NCBI GenBank assembly: GCA_003535955.1
Contig: DPZM01000271.1
Location: 1 to 11,637, forward strand
From: Lachnospiraceae bacterium
Lineage (GTDB): Bacteria > Bacillota > Clostridia > Lachnospirales > Lachnospiraceae
Length of the DNA stretch: 11,637 nucleotides
Direction of reading: 5' to 3'
The notes under the pieces are model-generated. The model had not been told where the DNA came from. It saw only the letters and a program-made list of their open reading frames with translations, and did no database searches. The position numbers and the translations under genes are program-made. Of this stretch, positions 1 to 6,069 are shown in pieces. Position 1 is the first letter of the stretch; each line of letters opens with the position of its first letter.

Positions 1-215
1 TCTTCATCCGGATCCTTGTCGATCTCAAGAAGCCATTCCTCACCGGAAGGCTTCTCGATGAGGACTTCGAGGTATTCATCCTGCACTAAATACTGGTAAT
101 CAAAAATGTCGTCCATCTCCTGATCGTTAATCCTGACCAGGAGATCGCCGACTTCGATCTCCATTTCTTCTGCTATGCTGCCCGGAATGATCCGGGCGAT
201 CTTGTGTTTCTTCAT
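1..215 (-). CDS. DUF512-family putative radical SAM protein, N-terminal PDZ-like part (partial)
   Basis: This is an open frame of 71 codons from an ATG at 213-215 to the left edge, so only the N-terminus is visible. It begins MKKHKIARIIPGSIAEE and continues with a PDZ-like pattern: a glycine-serine turn, E-V-G-D-L-L-V-R-I-N-D, then D-D-I-F-D-Y-Q-Y-L and E-K-P-S-G-E-E-W. This matches the N-terminal PDZ-like domain of the DUF512 family, whose longer members carry a radical SAM core with an Fe-S cluster and a C-terminal DUF512 domain. An in-frame stop lies upstream, so this ATG is the only reasonable start. No good ribosome site precedes it; a GGAG at 237-240 is too distant. In many Clostridia this gene precedes der and plsY, so der may follow outside the window. 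The family role is not established. The family call is fairly sure, the function is not. Confidence 0.8.
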   Translation of the reverse strand, partial: MKKHKIARIIPGSIAEEMEIEVGDLLVRINDQEMDDIFDYQYLVQDEYLEVLIEKPSGEEWLLEIDKDPDE

Positions 216-254
216 ACAGATGTTATTTAGTCTCTACTCCGTTCCGCATCGTAC

Positions 255-284
255 ATAATACACGAACATAAATTGAAATGTTCA
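255..284 (-). promoter_or_regulatory. Candidate sigma-A promoter for the DUF512 gene, with inverted repeat over the -35
   Basis: On the minus strand TGAACA (279-284) and TATTAT (255-260) are 18 bp apart, placing transcription start near 248, about 33 nt before the DUF512 ATG. The -35 lies inside an inverted repeat, GAACAT-N8-ATGTTC (264-283), which could be an operator. The 98-bp gap after dut shows no terminator, so readthrough from nrdG-dut is also possible. Evidence is short motif matching only. Confidence 0.3.
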
Positions 285-313
285 TTCTATTTATAACAAT
301 ACATCAATAAACA

Positions 314-760
314 TCAATTCACTCCGGTAGATCCAAAACCGCCCCTTGCTGCTCCTGCATCATTGGCCTCAACCTCGACGAAATCGATCATCGGCTGGTG
401 CTTTATGATGCGGAACTGGCAGACACGGTCGTTGACACGGATCTGGGTATCGCGGATTGCATATACCGGCATCATGAGGACATCCTTACTGCTTGTCTTG
501 CCGTAGGATTCATCGACAACGCCCACGCTGTTGGTCTGGATTATGCCGAAGTTCTTAAAGGTTGAAGACCTCGGAGCTATTAGCAGTTCATAACCGTCCG
601 GAAGGCACATGGAAACACCCAGGTTAATAAGGTGGAAGTCACCCTTCTTAAGGTCTATATCTTCGGCAGAACGAAGATCTATCCAGTCGGACTTGCCTTC
701 TATATAAGTAAGCTTATCTATTTTATCGGATAAGTAGGTTATCTTTATTGTTTCTCTCAT
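314..760 (-). CDS. dut: dUTP diphosphatase (dUTPase)
   Basis: The enzyme hydrolyses dUTP to dUMP and pyrophosphate, keeping uracil out of DNA and feeding dTMP synthesis; it acts as a cytosolic trimer. The 148-residue product has the usual length and all five trimeric dUTPase motifs. Motif 1 is D-L-R-S-A-E-D (28-34), motif 2 is P-R-S-S-T (63-67), and motif 3 is N-S-V-G-V-V-D-E-S-Y-G (77-87, with the catalytic Asp83 and substrate-contacting Tyr86). Motif 4 is R-V-C-Q-F (112-116) and motif 5 is the glycine-rich R-G-G-F-G-S-T-G (139-146). An in-frame ATG exists 7 codons upstream (779-781), but AGGAG sits 5 nt before the ATG at 758-760, so that start is chosen. The upstream ATG falls in the tail of a palindromic element. 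The gene lies 60 bp after nrdG in the same direction, which fits a nucleotide-supply operon. Confidence 0.95.
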   Translation of the reverse strand: MRETIKITYLSDKIDKLTYIEGKSDWIDLRSAEDIDLKKGDFHLINLGVSMCLPDGYELLIAPRSSTFKNFGIIQTNSVGVVDESYGKTSSKDVLMMPVYAIRDTQIRVNDRVCQFRIIKHQPMIDFVEVEANDAGAARGGFGSTGVN

Positions 761-775
761 ATGATTCTCCTTTTT

Positions 776-820
776 CCTCATATGTCACCTTCGGTGACAT
801 CTTCCCCCAAACGGGGAAGA
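776..820. repeat. Compact double-hairpin intergenic element between nrdG and dut
   Basis: Two adjacent perfect inverted repeats fill the nrdG-dut gap. ATGTCACC-TTC-GGTGACAT spans 782-800 (8-bp stem, 3-nt loop). TCTTCCCC-CAAAC-GGGGAAGA spans 800-820 (8-bp stem, 5-nt loop). A CCTCAT flank (776-781) is present. The second hairpin begins directly after the nrdG stop codon. There is no U-tract, so it is not a normal intrinsic terminator. Its form resembles small dispersed palindromic elements (GTCACC-GGTGAC next to CTTCCCC-GGGGAAG) that I recall from many gut Clostridia genomes. It may stabilise or process the nrdG-dut mRNA. Copy number cannot be judged from one window. Confidence 0.6.
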
Positions 821-1333
821 CTAGTTGTAGTAGTCGGGGCAATGGATCACCGGTTCCAAAGGATCCTCACTCTTTAAGGTTGCCTGAACATCTATAACCT
901 TCTGGTTGCTGCTGCCCTTCCACAAAAGCTTTACATCCTTAAGCCCGGCCACGAATTCGCCATCCACCAGAACATCAACATATTTCACGATGGGGAAGTC
1001 ATATACTTCCTTCCACAGATATCCGGTATAGAGCCATATTGTCTTGTTGGGATATTTCTCCTTGATCTCCCTGGCAAGTTCAAGAACATCATACCTGTTG
1101 GCCCGATGAAGGGGATCCCCGCCCGAAAAGGTGATTCCCGAAATATAGTCCTTGTCCAGTTCATCATATATCTCCTGCCTGGCCTTGTCATCAAACGGAA
1201 GTCCTCCGTCCGGATCCCACGTCGAGGGATTGTGACACTCCTTACAGCAATGATCACACCCTGCCACCCATAACACAACCCTGAGTCCGTCGCCATTGAG
1301 CATATCGTCCTTAGTTATATTGTGGTACCTCAT
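821..1333 (-). CDS. nrdG: Anaerobic ribonucleoside-triphosphate reductase activating protein
   Basis: This radical SAM activase uses S-adenosylmethionine and a [4Fe-4S] cluster to place the glycyl radical on NrdD. From the chosen start the product is 170 residues, normal for NrdG. The opening M-R-Y-H-N-I-T-K-D-D-M-L-N-G-D-G-L-R is typical. The cluster motif C-x3-C-x2-C is at Cys26, Cys30 and Cys33, followed by H-N-P, and the SAM-binding G-G-D-P is at about 71-74. A GTG six codons upstream (1349-1351) also opens the frame, but family members start at the M-R-Y-H equivalent, so the ATG at 1331-1333 is preferred. The ribosome site is poor for either start (GGGGG 11 nt upstream). The gene has its own strong promoter with NrdR-like boxes and is followed by dut. 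Unusually, nrdD is not adjacent: an opposite-strand chemoreceptor gene lies between them. Confidence 0.95.
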   Translation of the reverse strand: MRYHNITKDDMLNGDGLRVVLWVAGCDHCCKECHNPSTWDPDGGLPFDDKARQEIYDELDKDYISGITFSGGDPLHRANRYDVLELAREIKEKYPNKTIWLYTGYLWKEVYDFPIVKYVDVLVDGEFVAGLKDVKLLWKGSSNQKVIDVQATLKSEDPLEPVIHCPDYYN

Positions 1334-1391
1334 ACCTGCATGTACCCCCACATTTTAGTTTTATGCATAATTCAAGCCACTACAAAGATTC

Positions 1392-1420
1392 ATTATAATA
1401 CAACATCCAGGATTTGTCAT
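1392..1420 (-). promoter_or_regulatory. Sigma-A promoter of nrdG(-dut)
   Basis: On the minus strand, ATGACA (1415-1420, 5 of 6 to TTGACA) and a perfect TATAAT (1392-1397) are separated by 17 bp. Predicted transcription start is near 1385, giving a leader of about 50 nt before the nrdG ATG. Two NrdR-like boxes lie immediately upstream of the -35. Confidence 0.7.
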
Positions 1421-1427
1421 CTGTTTT

Positions 1428-1443
1428 ATACAATATATTGAAG
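1428..1443. promoter_or_regulatory. Candidate NrdR box, nrdG-proximal
   Basis: ATACAATATATTGAAG matches 12 of 16 positions of the NrdR-box consensus as I recall it (acaCwAtATaTwGtgt). Its core CAATATATTG (1431-1440) is a perfect palindrome. It lies just upstream of the nrdG -35 and exactly 31 bp, centre to centre, from a second box. That is the three-turn spacing typical of paired NrdR sites. Confidence 0.65.
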
Positions 1444-1458
1444 GTGTGGAGTTTCCCG

Positions 1459-1474
1459 GTACTGTATATAGTGC
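1459..1474. promoter_or_regulatory. Candidate NrdR box, distal
   Basis: GTACTGTATATAGTGC matches 12 of 16 positions of the recalled NrdR-box consensus. Its inner ACTGTATATAGT is palindromic except for one base pair. Its centre (1466.5) is 31 bp from the proximal box centre (1435.5). The pair lies between the divergent nrdG and mcp genes, so it could affect both, but the position favours nrdG. Confidence 0.65.
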
Positions 1475-1494
1475 TTTGGTACTTTTTGATAAAA

Positions 1495-1522
1495 TTGCTG
1501 TTTTTTCACCCTTGTATATGAT
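1495..1522 (+). promoter_or_regulatory. Weak candidate promoter of the chemoreceptor gene
   Basis: TTGCTG (1495-1500) and TATGAT (1517-1522) are 16 bp apart on the plus strand, with transcription start near 1529 and a leader of about 65 nt. The -35 is poor (3 of 6). I found no convincing flagellar sigma-factor (TAAA-N15-CCGATAT type) promoter, although mcp genes often use one. Confidence 0.3.
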
Positions 1523-1595
1523 AAAATGTAAGCAAAGGTCACAGGAGACCGAAAAGCAGCAATAAACAGAAAAAAGAAAACAGGGGGAAATGCGT

Positions 1596-3698
1596 ATGGT
1601 AAATAACTCGACAATCGAAAATAGGACCAAGGATAAAAGAAACAAGAAATCCGGTGGTGTAGGAATCCAGTTCAAAATGCTGGCAGTGATCCTTCCCACT
1701 GTTATCCTGTCAATGATCATTATGGCGCTTGTGCTGACCACACGCAGCGGTAATGAGATAAACGATCTTACAGAGCAGTATATGAAAGCTACTCTTAAGG
1801 AAAACATTAATGATGTCAATTCACAGCTTGACGGAATAAGACATATCGCCGAAGCCTTATCAAAGGAATTATCCATTTCATATAAATACACCGAGATAAC
1901 TGATTATGCAACCCTTTTCCAGAGCATGCTTGATGATAATGATCTTGCAAGCGGTGCCGGAATATGGTTTGAACCATATGTATACGATGAATCACAGGAA
2001 TATTACGGTCCGTACTGGTATAAGGACGGTGGTTCGTATGTTGAAGACTGGGAATACTCAAATGCCGAATATGACTATTTTTCTCAGGAATACTATCTGA
2101 ACGCCAAGAAGTTAACCACAGTAAAAGGCGTTATAACCGATCCTTACTACGATCCTTCGAGCAATACCGTAATGTCAACCTGCTCTGTTCCTATCTTCGA
2201 CAACGAGAGCGGTAAGTATATCGGATGTATTACCTGCGATATCACGCTTGATACCGTTCAGCAGACCCTCTCTCAGGTTAAGATCTCCAATGACGGAGCC
2301 CTTCTCCTTACCGATTCTGCCGGCACTTATATCTATAAAAGTACCGATCTTCAAGCTGCCGCAAATGCAGTTACCCTCGCAAGCGATCCTGAAACATCTT
2401 CAATAGCATCACAGATAACCTCCGGTGAGAGCGGAATGATCAATTTCAGCGGCAGGAACATGTATTTTGATACCATACCCGAAGTAAACTGGAAGCTCGG
2501 AATAGTTGTAGAACAGGCCAAGATAAACCTTCCGGTCCAACGCATGAAACAGTTATCGGGGATCATCCTTATCATAGCCCTTCTGCTATGCACAATATTT
2601 ATCTTCTGGCAGGCATCCAGTATTGCCAGGGCTATGCGCAAGGTTCAGGTATTCGCAGATGAACTTGCCGGGGGTAACTTTACCATTGACCCCATTGATA
2701 TAAAACGCAATGATGAAATAGGCCAGATGAGCAAGTCTCTAAATGAAATGTACATGAACAATGCTGATGTTATTCGTAATATACGTCAGGGTTCCAACAG
2801 TGTTAATTCTTCATCGAATCAGATAGATGATGTCGCCGAGAGTTTAAGTTCCAAATTCAGCAATGTGCAGAGCTCTATGGTACGTGTTAACGATGCCATG
2901 AGTAGTACCGGTGCCGCAACCGAGGAAGTATCGGCATCTGCCAGTGAAGTAAATGAATCGGTTGCAAGGCTTGCCGAGGAAACAAACGCCATAGCAAGAG
3001 AAGTCCGCGAAATCAGCAAACGGGCAGCCAAGATCGAACAGGATGGCAAGAGATCATCGGATAATGCCATTGCAATTGCCAATGAAAGGGGACGCGCGCT
3101 CAAGGCCGCATCGGAAAAAGCAAGCGTGGTCAGCGAGATCGGAACACTTGCCGATTCCATTTCCGGGATCGCCAACCAGATCAACCTCCTCTCGCTTAAT
3201 GCGTCGATCGAAGCCGCACGTGCAGGTGAACACGGAAGGGGATTTGCGGTTGTTGCTTCCGAGATCAACAATCTGGCCACCGAAACCAAGGACGCGGTTG
3301 ATAAGATTCAGGATACCATATCAGCCATCCAGGATGCATTTGTTTCATTAAGCAGGAACTCACAGGAACTGCTTGAATTTGTTCAGAATACAGTTACCCC
3401 CGATTACGACAATTTTATTCAGGTTGGGCGTCAGTACGGACAGGATGCGGAGTCCTTCGGCCAATTGACCAAAAAAATATCGGAAATGGTTGAATACATA
3501 CGTGAATCTATGGAACAGGTAAACCTGGCAGTCGGATCGATCGCCGAGTCAGCTACCGAAACCGCTACATCTTCCTCTCAGGTTACGGAAATAGTAAATG
3601 ACGTCTCCCATATGGTTTCTGATGTATCCAGTATTGCGCAGGATCAAAAGGGTGTATCCGATTCGCTGTCGGATATCGTAAGCCAGTTCAGGTTATAA
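1596..3698 (+). CDS. Methyl-accepting chemotaxis protein with extracellular Cache-type sensor
   Basis: This is a transmembrane chemoreceptor that senses an external ligand and controls the CheA kinase through CheW. Residue numbers below count from the ATG at 1590. They give a short basic cytoplasmic tail, TM1 at about 28-50, and an extracellular dCache-like domain at about 50-318 rich in Tyr, Trp and Asp. That domain includes the Cache-like stretch I-T-D-P-Y-Y-D-P-S-S-N (about 183-193). TM2 follows at about 321-340, HAMP at about 340-395, then a long coiled-coil signalling domain. The hairpin tip is clear at about 527-555 (N-Q-I-N-L-L-S-L-N-A-S-I-E-A-A-R-A-G-E then G-R-G-F-A-V-V-A). No C-terminal methylation-enzyme tether pentapeptide is present. 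AGGGGG (1582-1587) is 8 nt from the ATG at 1596 but only 2 nt from the one at 1590, so the third-codon start is preferred. The ligand is unknown. The gene stands alone, divergent from nrdG and convergent with nrdD. Confidence 0.95.
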   Translation: MVNNSTIENRTKDKRNKKSGGVGIQFKMLAVILPTVILSMIIMALVLTTRSGNEINDLTEQYMKATLKENINDVNSQLDGIRHIAEALSKELSISYKYTEITDYATLFQSMLDDNDLASGAGIWFEPYVYDESQEYYGPYWYKDGGSYVEDWEYSNAEYDYFSQEYYLNAKKLTTVKGVITDPYYDPSSNTVMSTCSVPIFDNESGKYIGCITCDITLDTVQQTLSQVKISNDGALLLTDSAGTYIYKSTDLQAAANAVTLASDPETSSIASQITSGESGMINFSGRNMYFDTIPEVNWKLGIVVEQAKINLPVQRMKQLSGIILIIALLLCTIFIFWQASSIARAMRKVQVFADELAGGNFTIDPIDIKRNDEIGQMSKSLNEMYMNNADVIRNIRQGSNSVNSSSNQIDDVAESLSSKFSNVQSSMVRVNDAMSSTGAATEEVSASASEVNESVARLAEETNAIAREVREISKRAAKIEQDGKRSSDNAIAIANERGRALKAASEKASVVSEIGTLADSISGIANQINLLSLNASIEAARAGEHGRGFAVVASEINNLATETKDAVDKIQDTISAIQDAFVSLSRNSQELLEFVQNTVTPDYDNFIQVGRQYGQDAESFGQLTKKISEMVEYIRESMEQVNLAVGSIAESATETATSSSQVTEIVNDVSHMVSDVSSIAQDQKGVSDSLSDIVSQFRL

Positions 3699-3703
3699 AA
3701 CAT

Positions 3704-3742
3704 AGACCACTCATAATGTTTTTGATTATGAGTGGTCTTTTT
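3704..3742 (+). terminator. Rho-independent terminator of the chemoreceptor gene
   Basis: A perfect 14-bp stem pairs 3704-3717 with 3725-3738 (AGACCACTCATAAT / ATTATGAGTGGTCT) around a 7-nt loop, followed by T's through 3742. It begins 5 nt after the mcp stop. On the minus strand the same stem lies about 30 nt beyond the nrdD stop and is followed by ATGTTTTA, so it may also end nrdD transcription, less efficiently. Confidence 0.9.
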
Positions 3743-3768
3743 ATGTGTATGTTGACCGGAAAAAACAC

Positions 3769-5952
3769 CTACATACTCTTTCTCTCAGAGATCTCAGCCA
3801 TCTTGGCATCGTTAAGCCTGGTGTCTCCATGGACCCTGCTGTAGGACAGGTAGCCGTTCATTCGCTCGATCTTGGTCAGGTTCCTGCTTCCGCACTTGGG
3901 ACATACATCCATCTCAAGCTCCTGATGACCGCAGTCATCACAGTAAGCAAGGGACATGTTCACTCCCTCATAGAAGCCCATATCCATGGCGCGCCTTATA
4001 AGGGTCTTGATCGCTTCAAGGTTATAATCGATCGGATACTTAACATACTGGATCTTACCGCCGTTGCTTAATTCCCAGAACCTGAACTCAAGGTTCTGCT
4101 TCTCTATCGGGGTTATATCCTCGGTCACATGACAGTGGAAGGAATTCGATACATACTCCCTGTCGGAAACATTCTCGACTATACCGTATTTCTTACGGAA
4201 CTGCTTAACCTGAAGACCGCATAAGGACTCAGCCGGCGTACCGTATATTGCATAGAGGTGACCGTCCTCCTCCTTGAATTCATTTATCTTCTTGTTAATA
4301 TATGTTAAGACCTCAAGGGCAAACTCGCCGTCTTCAACCAGTGACTTACCGTTATATAATTCCTGAAGCTCGTTAAATGCGGTTATTCCGAATGAAGCGG
4401 TGGCCGACTTAAGCAGAGGCTTGATCTTATCCGTAAGCTGCAGATGGCCGCCGTAGAAGCCGCCCTCACAATAGGCAAGCGGATTGGTCGATGCACGCAT
4501 CTCACCAAGGTAAGCGTAGGTCCTCTTGTGAAGTCCCCTGATAAGGTTCAGATAATAATCGAGTACTTCGTAAAAGTCCCTGCTCTCCTGCCGGGACTTG
4601 GCAAGGATCATCGGAAGGTGAAGCGAAACAGCACCTATATTGAACCTTCCCACAAATACCGGAACATCCTTGTCATCAGCCGGATGCATTCCGCCCCTCT
4701 CGTACCAGGGGGATAAGAAGGCACGACACCCCATCGGGGATATTATCTTGCCATACTGTTTATACATGCTTGCAATATAGCCCTTACCCGTAAGGCTTAA
4801 CCAGTCGGGATACATTGTCTTGCTTGAGCACTCGACTCCCGCTTCAAACACATCCTCAAGCTCCTTACCCGGGCCGTGAAGATTCTCATCATATAAGAAT
4901 ACGATCTTGGGGAAGAGAACTGGCTTCTTACATTCTGCCTTGCCCTGACCCTTCCGCCTTACATGGAGCATGGTAATGGTGGCCAGCTTGGCGAAACGTC
5001 CCGTGCCTGTCCCCGCAGTTACAGTTATAAAAGGATAATCCCCCCTTGAACTTGCAACCGTATTGAACTTATACTCCCAGCCCTGGAAGCCCTGTTCAAA
5101 GTCACGCTCAACGTCCTTGTAGGCAACCTCCCTGGCCTTTTCCTCTTCTATTCCAAGATCTGTGTATTTTTTAATATACCTGTCGTAGGATTTCTCCGCA
5201 TAAGGCTCTAAAATAAGATCAACCGAGGGAACCGTGAAGCCGCCGTACTGCTGGGATGCGGCCGAAAGAACTATATCGCCTATAACATCGAAGCAGGTAT
5301 CAAGGGCCTTGGGTTCGTTATACCAGATGTTACCCATCTCGAAGCCGCCCTTAAGTACCGTCGCAACATCAAATAGACAGCAGTTCATGGTATCACGTCT
5401 TGCAGACATATCATGCACATAGATATATCCGTCACGGCAGGCCTGAATCTCCTCGGTCGTCATGAAGAACTTCTGGTACAGCTCCTTGTTAAGCTGGTTA
5501 AAGATAAGGCTCCTCTTGGTGGATACAAGGGCTGAGTCGGTGTTGGCATTCTCCTTGTCGCCGACATACATGATAGACTGACTCTTCTTATAAACATCAT
5601 CGAGCATCCTGACGAAGTCCTGCTTATAGTTCCTGTAGTCCCTGTATGACTTGGCTACAATGGGCTTAACCTCCTCGAGTGCGCTCTCTACTATATTGTG
5701 CATGACGGGAATGGGTATCTCATCCACATCGAGCTCGTCAACACGCTCGACAACCTTCTCGCAGATGAAGTCCTTCTCCTTCTCCGTGAACTTTGTAAGG
5801 GCCCTGTAAGCCGACTTGCCAACGGCATCGATGACCTTCTGGACATTGAAGGCTTCCTTCGTTCCGTCCTTCTTGATCATATGCACATCGCGCTTAGGCT
5901 TATAAAGCTGTGAGTAATTCTTCTCAGTTACCTTCTCATCAACCGTTCCCAT
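3769..5952 (-). CDS. nrdD: Anaerobic (class III) ribonucleoside-triphosphate reductase
   Basis: This glycyl-radical enzyme reduces ribonucleoside triphosphates to deoxynucleotides without oxygen and is activated by NrdG. The 727-residue product is of usual length. An N-terminal ATP-cone for allosteric control spans about 22-110. The catalytic barrel holds N-C-C (190-192), Cys375 in the stretch leading to T-M-Y-P-D-W (likely the thiyl radical site), and M-G-C-R (Cys409). The C-terminal zinc site is C-x2-C and C-x2-C at 671, 674, 684 and 687. The radical glycine is Gly700 in R-M-N-G-Y-L, followed by R-L-N-D-A-K-M-A-E-I. The frame stays open to an ATG at 6037-6039, but that extension would translate a terminator-like hairpin. 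GGAGG lies 6 nt before the ATG at 5950-5952, so that start is chosen. The gene has its own promoter and no co-directional neighbour directly downstream. Confidence 0.96.
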   Translation of the reverse strand: MGTVDEKVTEKNYSQLYKPKRDVHMIKKDGTKEAFNVQKVIDAVGKSAYRALTKFTEKEKDFICEKVVERVDELDVDEIPIPVMHNIVESALEEVKPIVAKSYRDYRNYKQDFVRMLDDVYKKSQSIMYVGDKENANTDSALVSTKRSLIFNQLNKELYQKFFMTTEEIQACRDGYIYVHDMSARRDTMNCCLFDVATVLKGGFEMGNIWYNEPKALDTCFDVIGDIVLSAASQQYGGFTVPSVDLILEPYAEKSYDRYIKKYTDLGIEEEKAREVAYKDVERDFEQGFQGWEYKFNTVASSRGDYPFITVTAGTGTGRFAKLATITMLHVRRKGQGKAECKKPVLFPKIVFLYDENLHGPGKELEDVFEAGVECSSKTMYPDWLSLTGKGYIASMYKQYGKIISPMGCRAFLSPWYERGGMHPADDKDVPVFVGRFNIGAVSLHLPMILAKSRQESRDFYEVLDYYLNLIRGLHKRTYAYLGEMRASTNPLAYCEGGFYGGHLQLTDKIKPLLKSATASFGITAFNELQELYNGKSLVEDGEFALEVLTYINKKINEFKEEDGHLYAIYGTPAESLCGLQVKQFRKKYGIVENVSDREYVSNSFHCHVTEDITPIEKQNLEFRFWELSNGGKIQYVKYPIDYNLEAIKTLIRRAMDMGFYEGVNMSLAYCDDCGHQELEMDVCPKCGSRNLTKIERMNGYLSYSRVHGDTRLNDAKMAEISERKSM

Positions 5953-5962
5953 TGCTTCCTCC

Positions 5963-5978
5963 ATCCAATATATGGTAT
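5963..5978. promoter_or_regulatory. Possible NrdR box in the nrdD leader
   Basis: ATCCAATATATGGTAT matches 12 of 16 recalled NrdR consensus positions, with core CAATATATGG (5966-5975). Its centre is 42 bp (about four helical turns) from the centre of the palindrome at 5999-6026, whose middle ACTAGATTTAGT is also NrdR-like (10 of 16 over 6005-6020). It lies just upstream of the nrdD ribosome site. It is weaker evidence than the pair at nrdG, since the region is AT-rich. Confidence 0.35.
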
Positions 5979-5987
5979 AAATATCGT

Positions 5988-6026
5988 AAAAAACAAAATG
6001 TCGGGTACTAGATTTAGTACCCGACA
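5988..6026 (-). terminator. Hairpin with U-tract between the WYL gene and nrdD
   Basis: A perfect 12-bp stem (5999-6010 with 6015-6026; TGTCGGGTACTA / TAGTACCCGACA) has a 4-nt loop. On the minus strand it is followed by TTTTGTTTTTT (5998 down to 5988), a standard intrinsic terminator 44 nt past the WYL gene stop. A good promoter lies between that stop and the hairpin, so nrdD transcripts starting near 6022-6025 would begin inside the hairpin. It could therefore also act as a 5' stabilising stem-loop or an attenuator. Confidence 0.8.
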
Positions 6027-6029
6027 AAT

Positions 6030-6058
6030 AATATACCATTGATAAGACAACATGTAAA
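6030..6058 (-). promoter_or_regulatory. Sigma-A promoter of nrdD
   Basis: On the minus strand, TTTACA (6053-6058, 5 of 6) and TATATT (6030-6035, 5 of 6) are exactly 17 bp apart. The predicted start is G6025 or G6022, giving a leader of about 70 nt before the chosen nrdD ATG. The promoter begins 12 nt after the WYL regulator stop. Confidence 0.6.
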
Positions 6059-6069
6059 GGTATATTGAT

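Noticed and set aside
264..283. LexA (SOS) box upstream of the DUF512 gene
   Set aside because: GAAC and GTTC are present, but 12 bases lie between them rather than the four of the Firmicutes SOS box.
782..820. Intrinsic terminator after nrdG
   Set aside because: The hairpins lack a following U-tract on the minus strand and dut follows closely, so an element or processing site fits better.
1523..1590. c-di-GMP (GEMM) riboswitch in the mcp leader
   Set aside because: A GCAAAGGTC and a tiny GGTC/GACC stem are there, but the leader is too short and lacks the conserved second stem and tetraloop-receptor layout.
1352..1595. Flagellar sigma-factor promoter for mcp
   Set aside because: TAAA motifs occur, but no CCGATAT-like -10 follows at 15-16 bp.
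2819..3289. Antisense reading frame inside mcp
   Set aside because: It mirrors the low-complexity Ala/Ser/Glu codons of the signalling domain, has no ribosome site and no recognisable domain; the same applies to other frames opposite nrdD and the EAL gene.
5953..6039. N-terminal extension of nrdD to the ATG at 6037-6039
   Set aside because: It would translate through the hairpin and U-tract and the predicted transcription start lies inside it; the extra residues do not resemble NrdD, and GGAGG precedes the ATG at 5950-5952.
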